DNA of 64,000 nucleotides from an uncultured Candidatus Melainabacteria bacterium (lineage in GTDB: Bacteria; Cyanobacteriota; Vampirovibrionia; Gastranaerophilales; Gastranaerophilaceae). The notes beneath the pieces were generated by a model. The model saw only the letters and a list, made by a program, of their open reading frames with translations, had not been told where the DNA came from and did no database searches. Shown piece by piece: positions 1-8,168 of the stretch; position 1 is the stretch's first letter, and each line of letters opens with the position of its first letter. The position numbers and the translations under genes were made by a program. The stretch lies in contig CAKVLI010000001.1 in NCBI GenBank assembly GCA_934757155.1, forward strand, positions 124,001 to 188,000, read 5' to 3'.

Positions 1-228
1 GGACTCTATGAAGTCAAAGACGGACTATTTGTTGAAACAGCCGATTCCGGTAAGCCTGTAATAGGTCGCGGCGAAATCCGTTCCGGTTTACTCGAGCAAT
101 CTAACATTGATTTCAAAAACAACATGGCTGATTATCAGATGGCTAAGGTTCAGATGGAGCTTGTAAATGCGCTCATCAAAACCAACAAAGACCTCTTACA
201 ATCCGCAATGGAAATGGCAACCCAATAG
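1..228 (+). CDS. Flagellar rod/hook family protein, C-terminal fragment (FlgG/FlgF/FlgE-like)
   Basis: Only the last 75 residues are inside the window; the reading frame enters at base 1 and ends with TAG at 226-228. The fragment contains GEIRSGLLEQSNID, which matches the conserved C-terminal signature of the axial flagellar proteins (G.L..G.LE.SNVD), followed by a long amphipathic helix that in this family packs into the D0 coiled-coil core of the rod or hook. FlgG, FlgF and FlgE all share this ending, so I cannot choose among them from the fragment. It agrees with motA/motB at 42.6-44.5 kb and the sigma28-type promoters in the window. It is followed by a repeat cluster and a terminator at 604-632. 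Confidence 0.8.
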   Translation, partial: GLYEVKDGLFVETADSGKPVIGRGEIRSGLLEQSNIDFKNNMADYQMAKVQMELVNALIKTNKDLLQSAMEMATQ

Positions 229-570
229 TGCTACGCACGTAGACCGACTGGTGGGATGAAGTGAAATTCCAAAACTTAAAACACACTACAAGACATCCCG
301 TTAGGTCACTACTACAAAATCCTTGACCGCGAGTGCTACGCACGTAGATATTAGGAACGCTGCCTAATGAAACTACAAGCATAAATACAAACTGCAAGAC
401 CGCTCCAAGGTCAAGGCTACAAAACCTAAGCAAAAACCTAGAACGCACGTAGACCGAATGGTGGGATGAAGTGAAGTCCCAAAATTTAAAACACACTACA
501 AGACATCCCGTTAGGTCAATCTTACCCCAAAAAGAACAAACAAAACGCACGTAGACCGACTGGCGGGATT
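229..570. repeat. Intergenic repeat cluster with ACGCACGTAG motif
   Basis: No credible gene lies between the flagellar stop and the terminator at 604. Two near-identical ~78-bp copies occur at 231-308 and 441-518 (both run from CGCACGTAGACCGA to CATCCCGTTAGGTCA), with partial copies at 333-347 and 545-570. Within each long copy GACC...GGGATG near the start can pair with CATCCC...GGTC near the end, so each could form a long imperfect hairpin. CTACGCACGTAG is itself near-palindromic. The copies are about 210 bp apart. This looks like a small dispersed intergenic repeat family; I cannot tell whether it is mobile. Confidence 0.6.
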
Positions 571-603
571 TAAAAAATATAATTAGTTAAACTCCGTTTT
601 ATA

Positions 604-632
604 AAGGAATCCGAGAAGTTCTCAGATTCCTT
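604..632 (+). terminator. Rho-independent terminator after the flagellar gene
   Basis: Stem AAGGAATC-c-GAGA, loop AGT, TCTC-a-GATTCCTT: twelve base pairs with a single mismatch, followed by CTTTATTTTC. It closes transcription from the left edge before the sigma28-type promoter at 674. Confidence 0.75.
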
Positions 633-673
633 CTTTATTTTCATCTTTTTGGTTGATGTTTTCAGATTTTACC

Positions 674-700
674 TAAAGGTTTAAAAAATTTTGCCGATAT
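674..700 (+). promoter_or_regulatory. Sigma28 (FliA)-type promoter
   Basis: TAAAGGTT (674-681), exactly 11 nt, then GCCGATAT (693-700). The FliA consensus is TAAAGTTT-N11-GCCGATAA; one base differs in the -35 and one in the -10. It lies 60 bp before the ATG of the NPF-rich protein. The same architecture occurs at 10923-10949, 21950-21976 and 57830-57856. Confidence 0.75.
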
Positions 701-759
701 CAATAATGTTGACTTAAGATAAAAAATCATTAAAAACCCTTCAGAAAGGTTTAACTAAT

Positions 760-1011
760 ATGTCAGAAATCGTAAATTTTTTAACAAGAGCTTTGACTCC
801 GACTCCTACTTTCCAAGCAGGTGAAATCAGAAGAACTAACACAAGAAGCTCATCTAACCCATTTGCATCAAATAACCCCTTCGTAAACTCAAATCACGAA
901 AACCCTTTCGCTAACTACGCTCAGAACAGACCCGTAGCAGGCGGATACTTTGCAGGATATTACAACAACCAGCCGAATATCGTCGGAATACGCTTATTCA
1001 TAGAAGTTTAG
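760..1011 (+). CDS. Small NPF-rich protein, sigma28-controlled, function unknown
   Basis: An 83-residue protein I do not recognise. The start at 760 is preceded by AGAAAGG about 8 nt upstream. The N-terminus contains TFQAGE (F18), a motif shared with other proteins in the window (NFKAGE in the AAA protein at 22075). The middle is low-complexity and polar with three NPF tripeptides (SNPFAS, NNPFVN, ENPFAN) at about residues 33, 39 and 48, then an aromatic/glycine stretch. There is no signal peptide and no clear membrane segment. The FliA-type promoter at 674-700 makes it a likely late flagellar gene, so a filament-, export- or motility-associated role is the best guess. A hairpin terminator follows at 1038-1067. 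Confidence 0.7.
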   Translation: MSEIVNFLTRALTPTPTFQAGEIRRTNTRSSSNPFASNNPFVNSNHENPFANYAQNRPVAGGYFAGYYNNQPNIVGIRLFIEV

Positions 1012-1037
1012 ACTCAAAAATATACAACTTACCCACT

Positions 1038-1067
1038 CAGGCGCAGGTTTAGATAACTCTGCGCCTG
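1038..1067 (+). terminator. Rho-independent terminator
   Basis: Perfect 9-bp stem CAGGCGCAG / CTGCGCCTG with a 12-nt loop, followed by ATTAATTTTGTT. It closes the NPF-protein transcript. Confidence 0.7.
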
Positions 1068-1114
1068 ATTAATTTTGTTATGATAAAATACTCTCATACT
1101 GGGGAGTATTTTTT

Positions 1115-3136
1115 ATGAAAAAATTGTTATCGTCTATTTTTATATCATTTTTAATAATGTCAAACACAACAGCCTTAGCGCAAGAACTTGCAGTTCAATC
1201 GCAAACTCAAGAAGAAGTCGCTGTTCCTAAAAAGATTGAATCTGAAATCAATAACGCAATTGTTCAAATTTATGGGGAAGAAAACGCACCTACTATCTAC
1301 AAAAAAGTCATGGAGATTGCGAAAAAATCAATTGATGCCCGCCCCGAGGAGTTAAAAAAAGAAGACCTTACACGCGCTGACGATTGGTATAAAGACGAAA
1401 TCATTTATATGTTTTACGTTGACCAATTCGGAGTCGTAACACCCGAAAAACCAAACACCTTCAAAGACTCAGAAGAAATGTTTGATTACCTCACAGATTT
1501 AGGTGTAACCACACTTTATCTCTTACCATTTGCGGACTCTCCAATGTCTGACGCAGGGTTTGACGTAAAAAATCCGCAAAACATACGTCCTGACCTAGGT
1601 GGAACTCCGCAGTTCAAAGAATTTATCAAAAAGGCAAAAGAAAACGGGTTCAAAATCAAAGCAGATTTAGTCCTTAACCACTTTTCAGACCAGCACGAGT
1701 GGTTTCAGGATATTCTAAAAGGCGACCTGACAAAACTCGATTATTTTGTCGTAAGAGATAAAATGCCGGAATATACAAAATACGTCGACGAAAAAGCCGG
1801 CACAATAGTTGAATACAACGAACCTGACGGCAAAGTTTCCAAAAGGCGACTAATTTTCCCTGATATAACAGAAAATCACTACAGAGAAGTAAACATAAAC
1901 GGTAAGAACTACTATTTCTACCACACATTCTACCCATTCCAGCTCGATATTAACTGGGAAAATCCGGAAGTTTTATATTATTGCCTAGAGACAATAAACT
2001 ACTGGGCAAATCTCGGCATAGATATTTTCCGCCTTGACGCAATCCCATATCTTTCAAAAGAAAGCGGAACCAACGCGGAAAATCTTCCAAAAACTCACGC
2101 GATTATAAGACTAATAAGTGATTACATCCAAATGACCGCGCCAAGAACAGTCATTCAAGCCGAAGCATGCCAGTATCCGAATAACATACTTCCATATTTC
2201 GGAAAAGAAAGAAAGTTTAAAACCTCTCTTAACAATGAAGAAAAGGTCATCAAACGTACGGATGAATTTCAAATAGCGTATCACTTCCCTTACATGCCGG
2301 CTATTTGGGCATCCTTAGTAACCGGAAACAAACAATATTTCATAAACGCGTACAAAGAAACTCCTAAGATTCCGTCAACTGCAGCTTGGGGAGTTTTCTT
2401 AAGAGTTCATGATGAACTTTCACTCGAGATGGTGGATAAAGAAACCCGCGAAATTGTGTACAAAGCTCTTGTGAACAAAGGGGCAGAATTCAGAAAAGGA
2501 CTCGGAGTCAGCGGAAGAATGGCAAACTTCCTCGACAATAATCCTGACCGTATAGAAATGGCTTTTTCTATACTTCTCTCCATGCCGGGAATTCCGATTA
2601 TCTATTACGGGGATGAAGTCGGAGTAAGAAACAATTTTGAAAACGCGAAAGAATCTGAAAAAGCAAGATTAGAAAAAAGTAAAATCAGCAAATTCAAACT
2701 TCTCAGTTACTTTGACAGCAGAGATATTCACCGCGGGGCAGTTCCGGCAAAACTATTCTATGGCTCTTCAAAAGATTATTACGCCTTCAACAGTAAAGTT
2801 TATAAAAAGGTTAAAAACCTGATTTCCGTAAGAAAAAATCTCCCTTCAATGTCAAAAGGAGATTTTACTCTGCTCAAAACAAAATCTCCCGCAAATTTCT
2901 CATACATAAGAAGCCTTGGGGATGAAAAAATCCTTGTTATAAACAATCTTTCAGCTGAAAAACTTGTCGCAGAGATAACAATTCCGGTAAACATTGTTCT
3001 GGAAGCAGACGGAAAAAAGATTGCAAGCTTCAAAAACCTGATAAACGGGGATGATGTAAGAGTAAACGTATCTTTGACAAACAGAACTATGCATTTAAGA
3101 ATTGCACCTTACGGAGTTGTTTGGCTTAAATTGTAA
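1115..3136 (+). CDS. Secreted GH13 (alpha-amylase superfamily) enzyme
   Basis: 673 residues with an N-terminal signal peptide (MKK, hydrophobic core, likely cleavage near ALAQ). The GH13 TIM barrel starts near residue 92 (DEIIYMFYVDQFG). The catalytic triad is visible: nucleophile Asp308 in FRLDAI, acid/base Glu350 in IQAEAC and the third Asp433 in RVHDE. LVLNHFSDQH is the conserved region I. The C-terminal ~90 residues form the usual beta-sandwich. Members of this superfamily include amylases, trehalose synthases and sucrose/glucan phosphorylases; the long N-terminal region and the EACQYP context resemble trehalose synthase-like enzymes, but I cannot fix the substrate. A secreted alpha-glucan enzyme would feed glycogen made with GlgC (12250). 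Confidence 0.85.
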   Translation: MKKLLSSIFISFLIMSNTTALAQELAVQSQTQEEVAVPKKIESEINNAIVQIYGEENAPTIYKKVMEIAKKSIDARPEELKKEDLTRADDWYKDEIIYMFYVDQFGVVTPEKPNTFKDSEEMFDYLTDLGVTTLYLLPFADSPMSDAGFDVKNPQNIRPDLGGTPQFKEFIKKAKENGFKIKADLVLNHFSDQHEWFQDILKGDLTKLDYFVVRDKMPEYTKYVDEKAGTIVEYNEPDGKVSKRRLIFPDITENHYREVNINGKNYYFYHTFYPFQLDINWENPEVLYYCLETINYWANLGIDIFRLDAIPYLSKESGTNAENLPKTHAIIRLISDYIQMTAPRTVIQAEACQYPNNILPYFGKERKFKTSLNNEEKVIKRTDEFQIAYHFPYMPAIWASLVTGNKQYFINAYKETPKIPSTAAWGVFLRVHDELSLEMVDKETREIVYKALVNKGAEFRKGLGVSGRMANFLDNNPDRIEMAFSILLSMPGIPIIYYGDEVGVRNNFENAKESEKARLEKSKISKFKLLSYFDSRDIHRGAVPAKLFYGSSKDYYAFNSKVYKKVKNLISVRKNLPSMSKGDFTLLKTKSPANFSYIRSLGDEKILVINNLSAEKLVAEITIPVNIVLEADGKKIASFKNLINGDDVRVNVSLTNRTMHLRIAPYGVVWLKL

Positions 3137-3141
3137 ACTGT

Positions 3142-3170
3142 TTGACATGGACTTTTTTCTCGTGTTTAAT
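3142..3170 (+). promoter_or_regulatory. Sigma70-type promoter for the smc operon
   Basis: TTGACA (3142-3147), 17 nt, TTTAAT (3165-3170), 27 bp before the smc ATG and just after the GH13 stop. AGGAGG-type RBS follows at about 3177-3184. Confidence 0.6.
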
Positions 3171-3196
3171 TAAATAGGAGGAGAAACAAGGGATTA

Positions 3197-6100
3197 ATGT
3201 ACATTAAACAGCTCGAAGTTGACAACTTTAAGTCGTTTGCGAATAAAGTCGAAATACCAATGCTGAAAGGATTTACTACTATTTCAGGACCGAACGGTTC
3301 CGGAAAAAGTAATATTATCGACAGTATCCTTTTTGCGCTTGGTTTATCTACCTCCAGAACACTTCGTGCAGAAAAACTCTTCCACTTAATATCAACCTAC
3401 AACAAGCGGAACGAAGCGTTTGTAAAAGTAACCTTCGGTGAAACAGAAGACGGAGATTTCTCAGTTGCAAGAAGAATCAGAAAATCTTCTCAAGGTTTTG
3501 TGAGCATATATTACCTTGATGACAAAATCGCAACACTCTCTGATATTCACGCAAAGCTTGAAAAATATAATATCACTCCAAACAGTTACAACGTAATGAT
3601 GCAGGGCGACGTACAGGCGATTACGAATTGCTCCCCAAACGAGCGTCGTAAAATCATTGACGAAATTGCAGGTGTTGCGGACTTCGACAGAAGAATAGAA
3701 CAGGCGACAAATGAGCTTGAAACCGTTGAAAAACGTGTTGTTAATTCAACCCTTATTTTGAACGAAGTTAACGCTCGTCTTGAACAGCTTAATGAAGAAC
3801 GCGAAGTAGCTCTTAAATATCAAAAACTCAAAGACGAAAAAACAGGCTTAGAAAGCCAAATCAATACTGTTAAATTCTTTGATTTGAGAAGAAATCTTGA
3901 AAAAGCTCACGAAAATATTCTTGAATTCACAAAGAAGAAAAAAGAAGAAGAGCTCAAATCTAAAGACCTTGAAGAAAGATTGAAACTCATCAGAGAAAAG
4001 TACGAAGAGATTTCAAACACAATCAAGGAGAAGGGTGAAACTCATCAGCTTGAATTAAAACAACAAGCGGAAGAAATCAAGGGTGCGATTGCACGAAAAA
4101 ATTCTTCAATAGTTTTTGCCGATAAACAAATTCAAGACAACTTGAAAACCATTGAAAATACCAAAAACGGTATTGAAAACCAAAAAGGTAAAATCAAAGA
4201 AGCTGAACTAAAGATTTCGCTTACACAAGACAACATCAAGAATATTCAAGCAAACATTGATGAGCAAAAGAAAATTTTGCACAAAATTCTTGAAGATATG
4301 TCAGGTTTGAATGAAACCGCGGAAAAACATATCGAAAAAAGAAATGCCTTGAGAAAATCACTTGAAGAAGAGCAGGATAAAGAAACTAAACTTATCCAGA
4401 AGCAAGCTCCGCTTGAAGCCGATTTAGCAGCCAAGAAAAAACTTCTTGAAGAGGCTGAACTCAAATTAAAAGAATTGGAAAGCTTTAAAGAAAATTACAG
4501 CGAAACTAAAGCTTCTAAAGAACTTTTAATCGAACAATTGGGTAAAGAACTTGACGATTTCAAAAATATCCTTAAAACAACATTGTATGATTTGGACAAG
4601 ACTAAAAACGAAATCTCAGACCTTGACTATGACTTGCAAGCTGTACGCAAGAAAATTTATCAGCTTGAGGCAGCTAAACAAGCAAGTGAAGAAGCTAACC
4701 TTGGACGTGCCGTTGATACCGTTGTAAACGCCAATATTCGTGGTGTTCACGCACCATTGGTAAAACTCGGTCAGGTTGATGAAGAATATTCAACCGCAAT
4801 GGAAATCGCCGTTGGTGGCAGAATGTCTCATATTGTAGTTGACGACGAACATGTCGCCTCAACTTGTATTGAGCTTCTCAAATCCTCCAACGCAGGTCGC
4901 GCGACCTTTGTTCCGCTAAACAAAATCGTAAAATGCCCAAGAAGTTTAAACCTTCCGAAAGAAAAAGGTGTCATAGATTTTGCAATCAATTTAATAGATT
5001 TTGATGATGAGTATCTGAACGCGTTCTATTACGCGGTTGGAGAAACTCTCGTTGTCGAAGACCGCTCTGTTGCCAACAAACTTATCGGCAAATACAGAAT
5101 GGTCACACTATCCGGCGACCTGTTTGAAAAATCAGGTTCAATCACCGGTGGTGCAGTGAGAAAAACCGGACTCAAGTTCTCACAAAATTCCGACAGTGAG
5201 GTTGAATCTTACATAACAAAACTAAAAGAAATGGAGCAAAAGTACGCGGCATTGAACTCCAAAAAATCTTCTCTTGAAACAAAAATGGAAGATGTCAGAG
5301 AAAAGTACGCGTCATCAACAACAGAATTTAACAAGGCAAAATTAGAATTAACCAGCCTTGAAACAAGTTTTGCGAATACTCAAAAAAATATTGATGAAAA
5401 ACAAGAGTTCATCAAAATTACAACACCTGAAATTTCTTCAATCGAAAAAACTTTGGACAAAATAGAAGAACAACATATTGAAATTTCTGAAAAAATGACA
5501 AATCTTCAAACCGAAATCGGCGAAGTCGAAAAACTTATGAACGATGCTGATTTAAAAGATTTGAAAGAAAAAACAGCAGGTGTTGAAGCTGAAATCAAGC
5601 GTTATGAGAAGAATATGGCTGATGCAAACAACGAAATTGAAGGTCTGCACCAGAGAATAGACTTTATTAACACCACAATCAACACTCATAACGAAACCAT
5701 CGAGCGTTCTTTGGGAGTAAATAAAGAATTAGAATTAGATAAAGCTAAATTTGCAGAAGAAATCAAAGAACGGGAAAGCAAATTAGAAGTTTTAGATGAG
5801 CAAATAAAAGAAATCACAGAAAAGTTGGGTGAACTCCTTAACCAAAGAGATTCTATTAACAAGGATTTGGTTGATATTGAAACACAAAAGAATTTAAAAC
5901 AGTCTGATATTGAAAAAATCGGCGAACAAATCGAATCCTTTAAAGCTCGCAGACGTGAACTTGAACCGCAATTGGAAGAAACAAAAGCGACTCTTGAAGA
6001 AGCAGGTGTAAATGTAAACGATTTAACTCCGGTTGAGATGTCTATTGATGAAATTACCGCAAAAATTCAAAGACTCCAAAAGAGAATGGACGAATTGGGT

Positions 6101-6688
6101 GCAGTAAATATGAGGGCATTGGAAGACTACGACAGAGTTCTCGCTCGTCAACAAGAGCTCCAAGGGCAAATAGAAACTTTGAGCCACGAAAGAGAACAAA
6201 TTCTAGAGAGAATGAAGGGCTACGAGGATTTGAAAAAGGAGACCTTCCTTAAAACCTACAACGCGATTAACGAACAGTTTAAAGATATTTATCACAAGCT
6301 TTCAGACGGTGAAGGAACACTGATTCTTGAAAACGAAGAAAATCCGTTTGCAGCGGGGCTTGATATTGAAGCGCAGCCACGTGATAAAAAGAAACAAAGA
6401 CTCGCTGGTATGTCTGGTGGTGAAAAAGCTATCACAGCATTGTCTTTCGTATTCTCAATTCAAAGATACATGCCGGCTCCTTTCTACGCGTTCGACGAAG
6501 TTGATGCCAGCCTTGACGGTATTAACGTTGAAAAGCTTGCACACATTGTTCAATCACAGGCAGAAAAGACTCAGTTCATCGTTGTAAGTCACAGAAAACC
6601 TATGATTGAATCCGCAAACCGCACAATCGGTGTAACTCAAAAAGAAAAAGGTATCTCAAAAGTTACAGGGGTAAAACTCCGAGATTAA
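3197..6688 (+). CDS. smc: Chromosome segregation ATPase SMC
   Basis: 1163 residues, the usual length for bacterial SMC. The N-terminal head carries Walker A GPNGSGKSN (about residues 32-40); two long coiled coils rich in K/E/Q flank a hinge at about residues 500-680 (glycines in AVGGRM and ITGGAV are typical); the C-terminal head has the ABC signature MSGGEKA and Walker B YAFDEVDASLD. SMC dimers with ScpA and ScpB form the condensin ring that compacts and individualises replicated chromosomes. The start at 3197 is supported by TAGGAGGAG upstream. scpA follows after 72 bp and scpB overlaps scpA, so the whole complex is encoded as one unit. Confidence 0.98.
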   Translation: MYIKQLEVDNFKSFANKVEIPMLKGFTTISGPNGSGKSNIIDSILFALGLSTSRTLRAEKLFHLISTYNKRNEAFVKVTFGETEDGDFSVARRIRKSSQGFVSIYYLDDKIATLSDIHAKLEKYNITPNSYNVMMQGDVQAITNCSPNERRKIIDEIAGVADFDRRIEQATNELETVEKRVVNSTLILNEVNARLEQLNEEREVALKYQKLKDEKTGLESQINTVKFFDLRRNLEKAHENILEFTKKKKEEELKSKDLEERLKLIREKYEEISNTIKEKGETHQLELKQQAEEIKGAIARKNSSIVFADKQIQDNLKTIENTKNGIENQKGKIKEAELKISLTQDNIKNIQANIDEQKKILHKILEDMSGLNETAEKHIEKRNALRKSLEEEQDKETKLIQKQAPLEADLAAKKKLLEEAELKLKELESFKENYSETKASKELLIEQLGKELDDFKNILKTTLYDLDKTKNEISDLDYDLQAVRKKIYQLEAAKQASEEANLGRAVDTVVNANIRGVHAPLVKLGQVDEEYSTAMEIAVGGRMSHIVVDDEHVASTCIELLKSSNAGRATFVPLNKIVKCPRSLNLPKEKGVIDFAINLIDFDDEYLNAFYYAVGETLVVEDRSVANKLIGKYRMVTLSGDLFEKSGSITGGAVRKTGLKFSQNSDSEVESYITKLKEMEQKYAALNSKKSSLETKMEDVREKYASSTTEFNKAKLELTSLETSFANTQKNIDEKQEFIKITTPEISSIEKTLDKIEEQHIEISEKMTNLQTEIGEVEKLMNDADLKDLKEKTAGVEAEIKRYEKNMADANNEIEGLHQRIDFINTTINTHNETIERSLGVNKELELDKAKFAEEIKERESKLEVLDEQIKEITEKLGELLNQRDSINKDLVDIETQKNLKQSDIEKIGEQIESFKARRRELEPQLEETKATLEEAGVNVNDLTPVEMSIDEITAKIQRLQKRMDELGAVNMRALEDYDRVLARQQELQGQIETLSHEREQILERMKGYEDLKKETFLKTYNAINEQFKDIYHKLSDGEGTLILENEENPFAAGLDIEAQPRDKKKQRLAGMSGGEKAITALSFVFSIQRYMPAPFYAFDEVDASLDGINVEKLAHIVQSQAEKTQFIVVSHRKPMIESANRTIGVTQKEKGISKVTGVKLRD

Positions 6689-6760
6689 ATGGTTGGGAAT
6701 AAAATTTGTTTCATAAAAACAGAGGATAAAAAGACTAAACGGATAAATTAAAATACAAGT

Positions 6761-7678
6761 ATGGCAGTAAATAATATCGGACATTTGAATAATATTGAAC
6801 AAGTTCATCCTGAAGTTCCGCAAAATATTATACAAGAAGCGGAAGTCGACGGGATTGAAATTCTTGTTAATATGGCAAAACAAGGTAAAATTGACCCTTG
6901 GAATGTCGATATTGTCGAAGTTACCGATAAATATTTAACTCACTTATTCCAGTCAAAAGCGAAAAATTTACGTTTAACGGGCAGAACTCTTTTGTTTGCG
7001 GCAATTCTATTGAAACTCAAATCAAATGTTCTTGAAGGGATTGATATTCTTGACTTTGAAACCCAGCCCCAAGAGGACCAATTTGGATATGATGACGATG
7101 CACCTTTGGATTATAGCGACGAATACATCCCGACAAACAATGTCATCTCTATTGATGAAGTTTTGCAAAGAAGAACGAGCGTACGACTCAATCACAACCG
7201 TGTCGTAACCTTGCGTGACTTGATTCGCCAATTAGAATTCTATGAAATGCTTGATAAAAAGCAATCTCTGAAAAATGCACACGAAAGAGCAAAACGCAGA
7301 GTTCAAAACTACGCAAGACTCACTCCGGATGACATTATTAACCTTGCTCACGACGAATATATCGAAAACGGTGTACAAAGACTGAGAGCAAATCTTGAAG
7401 AAATATTGAACCGTCAGGACAGAATTGAATTAAACGAATTGACTCTTCTCGGAATGGATAGAGTTAATGCATATATTTCGCTGCTTTTCTTAACCGTAGA
7501 CAGCGATTACGATTTGGTACAAGACGAGTTTTATTCAGATTTATATGTAGTAAAATGTCCGCACAGAGAACCTTCCGAGCAAGAAGAACCAATGGAAGAG
7601 GACAACATTTTTGATGCGGTCGAAAATGCAAAAAGTATAGTAGGAGATACAAATGGAACAGTTGAAGTCCAGAATTGA
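6761..7678 (+). CDS. scpA: Segregation and condensation protein A (ScpA kleisin)
   Basis: 305 residues. The N-terminal kleisin region is clear: GIEILVNMAKQGKIDPWNVD then ITDKYL-like sequence and LLFAAILLKLKSN, which is the helix that binds the SMC neck. The acidic linker (about residues 100-125) and a C-terminal winged-helix part follow. ScpA bridges the two SMC heads and recruits ScpB. The N-terminus is extended by about 30 residues compared with the minimal family start. Its 3' end overlaps scpB by 26 bp, implying translational coupling. No other start with a better RBS is visible. Confidence 0.95.
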   Translation: MAVNNIGHLNNIEQVHPEVPQNIIQEAEVDGIEILVNMAKQGKIDPWNVDIVEVTDKYLTHLFQSKAKNLRLTGRTLLFAAILLKLKSNVLEGIDILDFETQPQEDQFGYDDDAPLDYSDEYIPTNNVISIDEVLQRRTSVRLNHNRVVTLRDLIRQLEFYEMLDKKQSLKNAHERAKRRVQNYARLTPDDIINLAHDEYIENGVQRLRANLEEILNRQDRIELNELTLLGMDRVNAYISLLFLTVDSDYDLVQDEFYSDLYVVKCPHREPSEQEEPMEEDNIFDAVENAKSIVGDTNGTVEVQN

Positions 7679-8168
7679 AGCCGTTCTATTTGTTACGGCA
7701 AAAGTGCTTCAGATTAACGATATAGCACAAATTCTTGAAGAAGATCCGGAAAAAGTTGAAGAAGCTTTGTTAGAGCTTATTATGGATTACGCATCAAGAG
7801 AAGGCGCGCTTGAAATCGATGATGAAAACGGATACATTCTACAGGTAAAGGCCGAACATCTCGATATCGTTGAAAAGCTTTGTCCAGTTGAATTAAAACC
7901 GCCTGTATTAAAAACTCTTACCGTAATTGCACTAAAAGAGCCTATCAGACAGTCTTTATTGAAAGAGTTGCGCGGGTCAAACGCTTATGAGCATGTTCAA
8001 GAACTCCTTGAAAAAGGGCTTATTTCCCGTCACAAAGACAAAAACGGACGTTCTTTCAATATTAAAACAACCCCGAAATTTGCAGAATATTTTAAACTCA
8101 AAGGCGACGTAAAAGCTTTAGTAAAAACCCTTAATATCGATAAAGGGGTTAAAGATGACGCTGAATAA
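7653..8168 (+). CDS. scpB: Segregation and condensation protein B (ScpB)
   Basis: 171 residues with the two winged-helix domains of ScpB: IEAVLFVTAKVL near the start and the conserved second-domain segment LKTLTVIALKEPIRQSLLKE followed by the L.E.GLI..... motif. ScpB dimers bind ScpA's linker and regulate SMC ATPase activity. AGTAGGAGATACAA gives a good RBS inside scpA. The next gene starts 14 bp before its stop, so expression of the two is probably coupled. Confidence 0.95.
   Translation: MEQLKSRIEAVLFVTAKVLQINDIAQILEEDPEKVEEALLELIMDYASREGALEIDDENGYILQVKAEHLDIVEKLCPVELKPPVLKTLTVIALKEPIRQSLLKELRGSNAYEHVQELLEKGLISRHKDKNGRSFNIKTTPKFAEYFKLKGDVKALVKTLNIDKGVKDDAE

Noticed and set aside
176..550. 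124-residue minus-strand ORF across the repeat cluster
   Set aside because: Its protein repeats only because the DNA repeat is read twice in the same frame; no RBS, Cys/Phe/Ser-rich composition, and it crosses the end of the flagellar gene.
4115..4125. GCCGATAA inside smc as a sigma28 -10
   Set aside because: No TAAAGTTT 11 nt upstream; chance match in coding sequence.
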